Shown here piece after piece: positions 7,326 to 13,770 of a DNA stretch of 13,770 nucleotides. The stretch covers positions 21,231-35,000 of the forward strand of contig DBNL01000157.1 of NCBI GenBank assembly GCA_002299785.1, in the 5' to 3' direction. Within the stretch, counting starts at the first letter, position 1, and every line of letters begins with the position of its first letter. A program made the position numbers and the translations under genes. The notes beneath the pieces were generated by a model, which saw only the letters and a program-made list of their open reading frames with translations, had not been told where the DNA came from and did no database searches. The stretch comes from Verrucomicrobia bacterium UBA673. Lineage in GTDB: Bacteria > Verrucomicrobiota > Verrucomicrobiia > Limisphaerales > UBA1096.

Positions 7326-7712
7326 GACCATCTCGCAGCCCATGGCGTGCTGCAGGCGCTGCAGGATCTCGTGACGGCGATAGCGCACGATCTCGTCCAG
7401 CCACACGCTCGAGTCCACGGAGACGAACAGTGTGCCGTGATGGATATTTATCGGCTGCGCGTGGCTCGTGATGGTGGGGTCAATCGTCTGGTTCCACACT
7501 TTCACCACCTCTGTCTCGGCGCGGCGTCGGTCGAGTTGGAGTGCAGCGAGAACGTTCTTCACCACGGCACCGGCGCTGTACGACTTGCTGCCGTGCGTCT
7601 TCTCCAGCGCTCGCACATCAACGCCGCGCCACTCACGCAAAATCCGGTCGCGCGGGCCGAGGCGGCGCGGCCGGCGGCTCTTGAATCGGCGTTGGAATGG
7701 GGAGAAGGACAT
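7299..7712 (-). CDS. DUF721 (DciA-like) protein
   Basis: DUF721 proteins include DciA, which in many bacteria lacking DnaC/DnaI helps load the replicative helicase DnaB; whether this copy does so is inference. From ATG 7712 the protein has 137 residues. The N-terminus is very basic (residues 8-26, rich in Arg and Lys) and likely contacts nucleic acid. The conserved DUF721 core runs from VWNQTIDPTIT (72-82) through the strand LFVSVDSSVWLDEI (95-108) to a C-terminal ISYRIG (132-137). A GTG at 7727 would add five residues and cannot be excluded. No replication or gyrase gene is nearby, unlike actinobacteria where such genes sit next to recF. It converges on cobA-hemD, and its last codons form part of that gene's terminator. 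Confidence 0.78.
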   Translation of the reverse strand: MSFSPFQRRFKSRRPRRLGPRDRILREWRGVDVRALEKTHGSKSYSAGAVVKNVLAALQLDRRRAETEVVKVWNQTIDPTITSHAQPINIHHGTLFVSVDSSVWLDEIVRYRRHEILQRLQHAMGCEMVKKISYRIG

Positions 7713-7823
7713 GCAGCGAAACCGCACCCATAAAACGGCTCGTATTGGCCGGAGTCAACCCAGGAATTATTCCCGCGATTCTGCTTGCAAAACAGGAGGC
7801 TCTTTCCGATCTTCCACCGCGTT

Positions 7824-8258
7824 ATGACACTCAGGTTCTTTATTTCGGCAATGGTACTCGGTGGCCTGCTCACTTCAGCGGTGGCCGCCGACAAACTCGA
7901 GAAGCGCAAGTCGCCCAAGGGCGCCAAGGCGTACATCATCTCCCCCAAGGACGGCAAATCCGTGAATAAAAAATTTACAGTCCGGTTTGGCCTCAAGGGA
8001 ATGGGCGTCGCCCCAGCCGCCATCGACAAGGAAAACACCGGCCATCATCACCTGTTGATCGACGTGGACAAGCTGCCCAACCTCGATCTACCACTCATTG
8101 CCAGCGAGAACATCCGGCATTTTGGCGGCGGCCAAACCGAGGTCACGCTCGAGTTGCCGCCCGGCAAGCACACGCTCCAACTCGTGCTTGGCGACTGGAT
8201 CCATCTGGCCCACGACCCGCCTGTGGTCTCCAAGAAAGTCACCATCACGGTAAAGTGA
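7824..8258 (+). CDS. Secreted DUF4399 protein
   Basis: Small exported protein of unknown function, 144 residues. An N-terminal signal peptide runs to about residue 21 (cleavage near SAVA-AD). The DUF4399 signature follows: GHHHLLID (73-80), HFGGGQTE (99-106), HTLQLVLGD (116-124) and HLAHDPPVVS (127-136). The conserved histidines could bind a metal, but this is not shown for the family. The mature protein appears to be one beta-sandwich domain. The frame is open upstream to a TTG at 7785, but ATG 7824 gives a clean signal peptide. AGGAGG at 7794-7799 is too far away (24 bases) to serve that start. It is divergent from the DUF721 gene (111 bases between starts) and ends in a strong terminator, so it is likely monocistronic. 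Confidence 0.82.
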   Translation: MTLRFFISAMVLGGLLTSAVAADKLEKRKSPKGAKAYIISPKDGKSVNKKFTVRFGLKGMGVAPAAIDKENTGHHHLLIDVDKLPNLDLPLIASENIRHFGGGQTEVTLELPPGKHTLQLVLGDWIHLAHDPPVVSKKVTITVK

Positions 8259-8278
8259 TTCATCACAACGAGTATTTC

Positions 8279-8307
8279 AAAACCCCGGCCAAGCGCCGGG
8301 GTTTTTT
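8279..8307 (+). terminator. Strong intrinsic terminator after the DUF4399 gene
   Basis: Perfect stem AAAACCCCGGC (8279-8289) / GCCGGGGTTTT (8295-8305), five-base loop CAAGC, T-run 8302-8307. It lies 20 bases after the stop codon. Its apex carries GGCCAAGCG, one arm of the repeated palindrome of this window. Confidence 0.92.
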
Positions 8308-8348
8308 GTGCACTTGACCTAATCGGTTCGCCGGCGCACAAAAAGTAC

Positions 8349-9548
8349 ATGCTCTTCCGTTTTTTTTTGGCGCTTGGCCTTGGCTTACCGCTTGCCCGGG
8401 CGGCTGCCGCCAACCACTTGCTGCGGGTCGATGCCGGGCAACACGAGCGCAGCGGCACACCGGTAAAATTTCCACTGCCGAACGCTGACCAAGCGCATTG
8501 GCAACTCACCGATCCCGGCGGCAAAGCGGTGGCCATCCAGACGGATGGGCTCGGCTCGGCCTCGTTCATCGTCGGCAAACTCGCTGCATTCCAGACTGCC
8601 GTTTACAAACTCTCCCCGACGGCCAAACCTACCCATGCCAATGTCGTCAGCCTGGTCAAGCAAAACGGCAAGTTGCAAATCACCATCGACGACAAAACCG
8701 TGCTGCATTATCAGGCAGAGAAAAGCGAGTTACCCCGCGACGATCTCGAGCCGATTTACCACCGAGGCGGCTATATTCACCCGGTCTTGACACCAAGCGG
8801 TACGGTCATCACCGACGACTATCCGCACAACCACAAACATCATCACGGTATTTGGTTCCCTTGGACAAACACAATTTTCGAGGGCCGAAAGCCGGATTTT
8901 TGGAACATGGGCAAAGGCACCGGCACAGTCGAGTTCACCGGCTTCCACAGCCGGTGGAGCGGCCCGGTGCACGCTGGTTTTTCGAGTTCCCACCAGTTCG
9001 TCGACCTCATTGCAAAACCTAAAAAAGTGGCGCTCACGGAAGAGTGGCGCGTGCAGGTGTATGCCACCGGGAAGGCGTATTACCTTTTTGAACTGGAGTC
9101 TTTGCAGCGTTGCGCCGGCGATAGCAAAATCCAGTTCCCTCAATACCGCTACGGAGGACTAGGCTTCCGTGGCCATGGCGATTGGGACGGCAAAGAGAAC
9201 TGCTTTTACCTCACGGCCAACGGCGAGAGCGACCGCATTAAGGGTCACGCGACCCGCGCGCGCTGGTGCCACGTCGGCGGGCGAACCGGTGGTAAGTTGG
9301 GCGGCATTGGCGTGCTGTGCCACCCGGGCAACTTCCGTTTCCCGCAACCGATGCGAATCCACCCGAGCGAGCCGTTTTTCAACTTTGCCCCCTCCCAAAC
9401 CGGCGAATGGGAAATCAAGCCGGGCGAGGAATACGTGTCGCGCTACCGTTTTGTAGTGACCGACGGCAAGCCGGACGCCGCATTGCTCGAGCGCCTCTGG
9501 CGTGACTACGCTCATCCGCCGCGAGTGGAGGTCTACGCCGCCGAGTAG
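8349..9548 (+). CDS. Secreted DUF6807 ('PmoA'-like) protein
   Basis: Exported protein of unknown activity, 399 residues, with a signal peptide of about 20 residues (MLFRFFLALGLGLPLARAAA). The family is abundant in Verrucomicrobia, Planctomycetes and Bacteroidetes, usually near carbohydrate-related genes. The hallmark is at 142-170: YIHPVLTPSGTVITDDYP followed by the histidine cluster HNHKHHHGIWF. Other conserved-looking blocks are FRGHGDWDG (273-281), RWCHVGG (305-311), GIGVLCHPGNFRFPQPMR (319-336) and a C-terminal PGEEYVSRYRFVVTDG (358-373). The label 'methane oxygenase PmoA' used for the family should not be read as particulate methane monooxygenase: there are no membrane helices after the signal peptide. 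The start ATG 8349 lies 41 bases after the terminator. The 3' end converges on wecA with a six-base gap. Confidence 0.83.
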   Translation: MLFRFFLALGLGLPLARAAAANHLLRVDAGQHERSGTPVKFPLPNADQAHWQLTDPGGKAVAIQTDGLGSASFIVGKLAAFQTAVYKLSPTAKPTHANVVSLVKQNGKLQITIDDKTVLHYQAEKSELPRDDLEPIYHRGGYIHPVLTPSGTVITDDYPHNHKHHHGIWFPWTNTIFEGRKPDFWNMGKGTGTVEFTGFHSRWSGPVHAGFSSSHQFVDLIAKPKKVALTEEWRVQVYATGKAYYLFELESLQRCAGDSKIQFPQYRYGGLGFRGHGDWDGKENCFYLTANGESDRIKGHATRARWCHVGGRTGGKLGGIGVLCHPGNFRFPQPMRIHPSEPFFNFAPSQTGEWEIKPGEEYVSRYRFVVTDGKPDAALLERLWRDYAHPPRVEVYAAE

Positions 9549-9554
9549 TACTGC

Positions 9555-10529
9555 TCACTTCAAAAATGTTGCCGCGCCGATTGCGGCTGCGATGAGTAGC
9601 AGCACCAGAACGGCACGAGGCTTTGTGTGGCCACGGCGTACGAGGCGGTGGGAGAAGTGGTTGTTGTCGCCAACCCACACCGCTTGGCCAAGCCAACGAC
9701 GAATGAGGATCACCGAGACCAAGTCGGCCAGCGGCACGGCTAACACGAGCAGCGGCGCGAGGACGAGCCACTTTTGAGGACTGGCCGCCGAGTAAAAGTC
9801 GGGGAGGATCGCCAGCACGGCGAGCAGGAAACCTACAACGTGGCTGCCGCCGTCGCCGAGGAACACGCCGCCGCGCGGGAAGTTGTACGGCAGGAAACCA
9901 ACCAGCGCACCGGTGAACAGGAATGCCAACGACGCAACGAGATACTGCCCCTCCAATCCAGCGTGCCAAGCGAAAAACCAGCCGCCGATCACCCCCAGTC
10001 CGGCGCATAGGCCGTTCATGTTATCCTGAAAATTAACGGCGTTAGTGACGGTCAAAATCCACAGTACGGTGACGGCGTAGGAGAAGAGTGGACTCTCCAC
10101 GAAGACCGTCACGCGGATGCCGCTGGCGGCGACTGCGAGCGCGATAAGCACTTGGCCGACGAGCTTACTCTTGGCCGACAGGTTCCACCGGTCGTCGATG
10201 ATGCCGAGCGCCAGCATGGCCACCGCGCCGCCGAGGATGGCGGCGAGTTGCCAACCGCGCTTGTCCAAGCCGTAAGTGACGACCCGGTCGAACGACTCCG
10301 GTAATGGGCCAAGCCAGACCCACGCGGTGACGGCGAGGATCGGCACAGCCAAGCCGGTTACAACGGCTAAGCCGCCGGCCAGCGGGACGGGATGTTTGTG
10401 AATTTTCCGGTGGCCCGGCGCGTCCAGCAGACTGACATGTTCACACCAGCGTCTCCACAGCGGCAGCGAGGCCGCGGAAATCACCGCGCCACCGACAAGC
10501 GCCAACAGATAGAGTCCGACCGGAAACAT
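9555..10529 (-). CDS. wecA: WecA/TagO-like polyprenyl-phosphate sugar-1-phosphate transferase
   Basis: This integral membrane enzyme (324 residues, about ten hydrophobic helices) belongs to the MraY/WecA/TagO superfamily. It transfers a sugar-1-phosphate, usually GlcNAc-1-P, from UDP-sugar to undecaprenyl phosphate to begin envelope polysaccharide synthesis. Visible family motifs are HRKIHKHPVPLAGG (40-53), GIIDDRWNL (109-117, with D112 and D113), NAVNFQDNMNGL (163-174), FLGDGGS (223-229) and the cytoplasmic DNNHFSHRL (288-296). Oddly, the usual DGxDG is DNMNG here, with Asn at 172 in place of the second active-site Asp. The conserved MraY signature is absent and the gene is not in a cell-wall cluster, so WecA/TagO is more likely than MraY. 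The ATG at 10529 has no evident Shine-Dalgarno site. It is divergent from the cytochrome gene and no glycosyltransferase genes adjoin it. Confidence 0.85.
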   Translation of the reverse strand: MFPVGLYLLALVGGAVISAASLPLWRRWCEHVSLLDAPGHRKIHKHPVPLAGGLAVVTGLAVPILAVTAWVWLGPLPESFDRVVTYGLDKRGWQLAAILGGAVAMLALGIIDDRWNLSAKSKLVGQVLIALAVAASGIRVTVFVESPLFSYAVTVLWILTVTNAVNFQDNMNGLCAGLGVIGGWFFAWHAGLEGQYLVASLAFLFTGALVGFLPYNFPRGGVFLGDGGSHVVGFLLAVLAILPDFYSAASPQKWLVLAPLLVLAVPLADLVSVILIRRWLGQAVWVGDNNHFSHRLVRRGHTKPRAVLVLLLIAAAIGAATFLK

Positions 10530-10557
10530 GAACTGCCCGCTTGGTTACGAAAAAGCG

Positions 10558-10611
10558 GCTTGGCCGTCGAGTCTCGATAGCCTTTTTCGAGGATCTGCTC
10601 GACAGCCAAGC
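10558..10611. repeat. Nested inverted repeat in the divergent wecA/cytochrome promoter region
   Basis: Outer arms GCTTGGCCGTCGAG (10558-10571) and CTCGACAGCCAAGC (10598-10611) are complementary at 13 of 14 positions. Inside, CTCGA (10573-10577) pairs with TCGAG (10587-10591). A third, overlapping dyad pairs CGAAAAAG (10548-10555) with CTTTTTCG (10582-10589). It occupies much of the 108-base gap between the two divergent starts and has no T-run beyond the outer arm, so an operator or leader RNA structure is more likely than a terminator. Confidence 0.65.
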
Positions 10612-10637
10612 GAGGGCGAGTACCATCCGTGCTACGC

Positions 10638-12218
10638 ATGCAAAAGACAAAGCGCACCCAGTCGTTGTGCGTCATCAGCTTCGCGGCGGCGGTTGTTTTA
10701 TCGCCTGCCCAAGCTGCGGATGACGCAAAGTTGATCGCCGATGGTAAGGCGCTCTTTCAGTCGAAAATCTGTTCCACATGCCATCAGGTGGACGAAAACG
10801 TGCCCGCGCCGGCCGGCATTGCCATGAAGGCGCCAAAGTTCATCGGCAGTTTTTGGGGTAAAAAACGCACCGTGACCCTCGGCTACGGCGGCCCGGACGC
10901 CACGGTGACGTTCGACGAGGCTTACTTCACCGAGTCGGTCCGCAAGCCGATGGACAAGGTGTCCAAGGAAGCCGCCGCGCCGATGCCGCCGCCACCCGCC
11001 GTGAACGACGAGGAGATGAAAGCGCTCATCGCCTACGTTCGCTCGCTCAGCGAAGGCGGCAGTGAGGAGGATCCCAACGGCCTCATCGCTAAGGGTAAAA
11101 TCAACAACTTCACTTACGCCGCCTACAAGGGCAGTTGGGATAAACTACCGGACTTCTCCAAGCTCAAGCCTTTCAAAACCGGCACGGCCAAGAGCGGCAC
11201 CGCTGATCCCGGCTTGGCTGGCATGGGCGAGAACTTTGGTGTCGTGTTCGAGGGCGACATCGAGATATCCAAGAGGGGCGACTATACGTTCAACTTGGGC
11301 TCCGACGATGGCACTCGCCTATACATAAACGGCAAGTTGGTGGTGGACAACGACGGTATTCATGGGATGCAGGTCAAAAAAGGTAAGCTCACCCTTGAGC
11401 CAGGAGCCGCCAAACTGAAGTTGGAATACTTTGAAAAGAGTGGTGAGGAGAAGCTAGCACTCGACATGTCCGGCCCCGGCATTAAGCGTCTGCAACTGGC
11501 CAAACAGACCATTAAACCACAGCGCAGGGGACAAGCCTTCCCGACCGGCAATCCGATCACTATCACCGATGAGGCGCGCATCTATCGCAACTTCATCGAG
11601 GGCGCCAGCCCGCGCGGCATCGGCGTCGGCTATCCTGAAAAAGTAAATCTCTGTTTTGATGCCAACACCATGCAGATTGCGATGCTGTGGCACGGCGCAT
11701 TCATGGATGCGGCCCGTCACTGGAACGGACGCGGCCAGGGATTCCAGAGACCGTCCGGCCACTACCTAATCAACCTCACCCGCGACCAACCATTCGCCCA
11801 GCTTGACAGCGCGGATGCAGCCTGGCCAAGAGCCGAGGCTCGCGACACCCGGGCTAAAGGCCTCCAGTTTCGTGGATATCAACTCGTCGAGAAACGCCGG
11901 CCGGTGTTCATGTATGAGATCGGCGAACGGCTTAAAGTAGTCGACTTCACCGTTCCGAAGCAGGGCGCCCTGCCTTCGATTATCCGCATGCTAGGAGTCA
12001 ACGGCACAGGCGAAGTCTGGTACCTCGCTGCCGCAGCCAAAACCATCACCGAGGAAAACGGCGGCTACAGCATCGGAGACTCAATGCTGCGCGTGAGCTT
12101 CCCCGGCTTGAGCGCCAAGCCAACCATCCGCGAAAATGGCGGCCGCCAGGAACTGCTCATCAAGCTCAACGTCGTTGGCCAGGCGAGCATTCAGCAGCAG
12201 TACGAATGGAAACTTTAA
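10638..12218 (+). CDS. Secreted cytochrome c with PA14 domain and PVC-type C-terminal domain
   Basis: Exported 526-residue redox protein. The signal peptide ends near residue 26 (SPAQA-ADD). A class I cytochrome c domain (about 27-140) has one haem site, CSTCH (C45, C48, H49), and a likely axial Met at 116 (APMPPPPA). A PA14-type beta domain follows (about 155-285): YAAYKGSWDKLPDF, then GSDDGTRLYINGKLVVDNDG (221-240), typical of carbohydrate-binding PA14 modules. The remainder (about 305-526, starting DEARIYRNFIEGASPRGIGV) resembles the DUF6797-type domain of large PVC secreted proteins; that name is from memory. GTG 10629 is an alternative start, but ATG 10638 gives the better signal peptide. 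The next gene begins 26 bases downstream in the same direction, so the two probably form one operon. A role as electron acceptor for the neighbouring dehydrogenase-like protein is inference. Confidence 0.85.
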   Translation: MQKTKRTQSLCVISFAAAVVLSPAQAADDAKLIADGKALFQSKICSTCHQVDENVPAPAGIAMKAPKFIGSFWGKKRTVTLGYGGPDATVTFDEAYFTESVRKPMDKVSKEAAAPMPPPPAVNDEEMKALIAYVRSLSEGGSEEDPNGLIAKGKINNFTYAAYKGSWDKLPDFSKLKPFKTGTAKSGTADPGLAGMGENFGVVFEGDIEISKRGDYTFNLGSDDGTRLYINGKLVVDNDGIHGMQVKKGKLTLEPGAAKLKLEYFEKSGEEKLALDMSGPGIKRLQLAKQTIKPQRRGQAFPTGNPITITDEARIYRNFIEGASPRGIGVGYPEKVNLCFDANTMQIAMLWHGAFMDAARHWNGRGQGFQRPSGHYLINLTRDQPFAQLDSADAAWPRAEARDTRAKGLQFRGYQLVEKRRPVFMYEIGERLKVVDFTVPKQGALPSIIRMLGVNGTGEVWYLAAAAKTITEENGGYSIGDSMLRVSFPGLSAKPTIRENGGRQELLIKLNVVGQASIQQQYEWKL

Positions 12219-12230
12219 CCCGCCGCCCAC

Positions 12231-12234
12231 GGAG
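12231..12234 (+). promoter_or_regulatory. Ribosome-binding site (GGAG) for the beta-propeller gene
   Basis: GGAG ten bases before ATG 12245. It is one of the few Shine-Dalgarno-like sites in the window, and it decides against the upstream ATG at 12206, which lies inside the cytochrome gene. Confidence 0.6.
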
Positions 12235-12244
12235 ATTTTTGAAA

Positions 12245-13717
12245 ATGATCAAACAACTGACACGCCTCACGCTGCTCGCCGGCCTCGCGCTTGCCCAAGC
12301 GGCCGCCGATCCGGTCGAGTCCGACTACTACAAAATCGACGCTTTCCCGGTTCCCGATGGAATCGTGATGGAGACCAGCGGCATCGAGATGATGCCCGAC
12401 GGCAAGCTCGCCATCTGCAGCCGGCGCGGCGATATTTACATGCTCAGCAACCCATACGGTGACCCGAACAAAATCAAGTGGACTCTCTATGCCGAAGGCC
12501 TGCACGAGCCACTCAACCTCGCCTTCACGGACGGCTGGCTATACTGCACTCAGCGCGGCGAGTTAACCCGCATGAAGGACGTCAACGGTGACGACCGTGC
12601 CGATATTTTCGAGACCGTCAACGACGGCTGGGGCATCACCGGCGACTACCACGAGTACGCCTTTGGCACCCGACCCGATCCGAACGGCGACATGTGGATC
12701 GTGCTCTGCCTCACCGGCTCGTTCTCCAGCCAGATCGATTATCGGGGCTGGTGCGTGCGCGTGACCAAGGACGGCGAACTCATCCCGACCTCCAGCGGCA
12801 TTCGCTCGCCCGGCGGCATCGGCCTGAACCACTTGGGCGAAGCCTTCTATTCTGACAACCAAGGGCCGTGGAACGGCTCCAGCTCGCTCAAGCCGCTTTC
12901 GCACGGATCGTTCCAAGGCCACCCTGGGGGTTTCCGCTGGTATGACACTGCGGCCGCGAAGGCGTCAATGGGCAAACGCCCCACGGAACCCAAGACCAAT
13001 AGCCGTTGGGTGGCCGAACGGCCAAAGATTCCTGAGCTGGTCCCCTCAGCCATCGTGTTTCCGCACGGGATACTGGGCAACTCCACCGCCGGCTTTGACT
13101 ATGACAGCAACGGCAAGTTCGGCCCGTTCAAGAATCAGCTGCTCGTCTGCGACCAAACCTTCTCGGTGGTCAACCGCGCTTTTCTCGAGAAGGTCAACGG
13201 CGTTTACCAAGGCGCGGCGTTCTCGTTTTTGAAAGGCTTCGGCTCCGGCAATATCGCAGCCCACATGCAACCCAACGGTACGCTCTTTGTTGGCGGCACC
13301 GACCGCGGCTGGGGTGCCCGTGGAGGCAGGCGCTTCGCGCTCGACCGCGTCACGTGGACCGGCAAGGTGCCGTTCGAGATACACGAGATGCGAGCCAAGC
13401 CGGACGGCTTCGAGCTGACCTTCACCCACGAGATCGATGCCATCACCGCCGCTGATCTCGCCTCCTACAGCATGAGCGCCTACACTTACATTTACCGCGC
13501 CGACTACGGCAGCCCGGTCGTCGATAAAACGACACCCAAGATTGTCGGCGCAGAAGTGAAAGGGCCGAAGACCGTGCACTTGACCGTGGACAAGCTCATC
13601 CAGGGACACGTCCACGAGTTGCGAGCCAAGGGAGTGCGTTCGGCCAAAGGCCTGCCTATCCTGCACCCGGTCGGCTACTACACGCTCAACGAAATTCCGC
13701 CCGGCGACCTGAACTAA
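12245..13717 (+). CDS. Secreted beta-propeller protein, glucose/sorbosone dehydrogenase-like
   Basis: Exported protein of 490 residues. The signal peptide ends near residue 21 (AQAAA-DP). The body (about 30-375) is a six-bladed-propeller type seen in PQQ-dependent sugar dehydrogenase-like proteins of PVC bacteria. Signs are repeated blade phrases such as GIEMMPDGKLAICSRRGDIY (46-65), DVNGDDRADIF (112-122, calcium-loop-like), FGTRPDPNGDMWI (140-152), SPGGIGLNHLGEAFYSDNQG (188-207) and MQPNGTLFVGGTDRGWG (341-357). A C-terminal Ig-like beta region (about 376-490) follows. Whether PQQ is bound, and which substrate is oxidised, cannot be seen. It follows the cytochrome c-PA14 gene by 26 bases, and a cytochrome would be a sensible electron partner. 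ATG 12245 is chosen for its GGAG site and signal peptide. No terminator is visible in the 53 bases after it, so the transcript may continue rightward. Confidence 0.8.
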   Translation: MIKQLTRLTLLAGLALAQAAADPVESDYYKIDAFPVPDGIVMETSGIEMMPDGKLAICSRRGDIYMLSNPYGDPNKIKWTLYAEGLHEPLNLAFTDGWLYCTQRGELTRMKDVNGDDRADIFETVNDGWGITGDYHEYAFGTRPDPNGDMWIVLCLTGSFSSQIDYRGWCVRVTKDGELIPTSSGIRSPGGIGLNHLGEAFYSDNQGPWNGSSSLKPLSHGSFQGHPGGFRWYDTAAAKASMGKRPTEPKTNSRWVAERPKIPELVPSAIVFPHGILGNSTAGFDYDSNGKFGPFKNQLLVCDQTFSVVNRAFLEKVNGVYQGAAFSFLKGFGSGNIAAHMQPNGTLFVGGTDRGWGARGGRRFALDRVTWTGKVPFEIHEMRAKPDGFELTFTHEIDAITAADLASYSMSAYTYIYRADYGSPVVDKTTPKIVGAEVKGPKTVHLTVDKLIQGHVHELRAKGVRSAKGLPILHPVGYYTLNEIPPGDLN

Positions 13718-13770
13718 CCGCTTGGCCAATCGCTTGGTTGTTGAAAAGTTTAATTACGATTTAGGAACGA

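Larger units (their letters stand above)
611..13729. repeat. Iterated palindrome TTGGCCAA (ten copies; wider consensus CGCTTGGCCAAGCG)
   Basis: Exact copies start at 611, 1933, 2023, 3441, 4887, 5055, 6521, 7126, 9684 and 13722. Nine are inside genes (mutS, ltaE twice, pyrR, lipid kinase twice, cobA-hemD twice, wecA) and one is downstream of the last gene. The half-site CGCTTGGCC (either strand) occurs about twelve times, including degenerate copies near 1190, 2853, 5729, 8285 and 8372. Copies are read as Leu-Ala-Lys or as Leu/Phe-Gly-Gln depending on frame, so codon preference alone does not explain them. Counts were made by hand. Confidence 0.8.

Noticed and set aside
8314..8342. TTGACC as a -35 box for the DUF6807 gene
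   Set aside because: No convincing -10 at the right spacing (only CACAAA), so no promoter is claimed.
8349..9548. Particulate methane monooxygenase subunit, suggested by the 'PmoA' family name
   Set aside because: The protein is soluble and secreted with no transmembrane helices after the signal peptide; the family name does not imply methane oxidation.
13046..13729. Minus-strand open frame (227 codons) opposite the beta-propeller gene
   Set aside because: The plus strand encodes a protein with signal peptide, ribosome site and conserved repeats; the antisense frame has no domain signals.
1..13770. A defence system, CRISPR array, integrase or transposon
   Set aside because: No spaced direct repeats, cas-like or nuclease-like genes, terminal repeats or transposase motifs were found; composition looks uniform.

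Overview
The window is GC-rich bacterial chromosome, about 60% GC by eye. Gene content points to Verrucomicrobiota or a related PVC-group bacterium: a secreted DUF6807 ('PmoA'-like) protein, a secreted cytochrome c with a PA14 domain, a secreted beta-propeller dehydrogenase-like protein, a WecA-type transferase with a DNMNG active-site variant, and few clear Shine-Dalgarno sites. This placement is inference. There are no rRNA or tRNA genes, CRISPR arrays, insertion sequences or phage genes.

Layout, left to right. On the minus strand lie the N-terminal two thirds of mutS, running off the left edge, preceded in transcription order by an L-threonine aldolase gene. Diverging from these on the plus strand is a row of genes: a 70-residue protein of unknown function, pyrR and pyrB (overlapping by ATGA), a diacylglycerol/sphingosine-kinase-like lipid kinase, and a fused uroporphyrinogen-III methyltransferase/synthase (CobA-HemD). 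A DUF721 (DciA-like) gene converges on this row. Next come a secreted DUF4399 protein with a strong terminator, a secreted DUF6807 protein, a convergent WecA/TagO-like membrane transferase, and a two-gene secreted redox pair (cytochrome c-PA14, then beta-propeller).

Regulation. The clearest element is in the pyrR leader: a PyrR-binding RNA hairpin, an intrinsic terminator just before pyrR, and a possible competing antiterminator pairing. This is the arrangement of Gram-positive PyrR attenuation and suggests that pyrRB responds to uridine nucleotides. Two further intrinsic terminators follow cobA-hemD and the DUF4399 gene. A large nested inverted repeat sits between the divergent wecA and cytochrome genes.

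The most unusual signal belongs to no gene. The octamer palindrome TTGGCCAA occurs ten times (hand count), against well under one expected, usually inside a wider CGCTTGGCCAAGCG context. It lies in different genes, on both coding strands, in different reading frames, and once downstream of the last gene. It behaves like a highly iterated palindrome, analogous to cyanobacterial HIP1, and I do not recognise it as described. The other genes are mostly ordinary housekeeping plus secreted functions typical of PVC bacteria.
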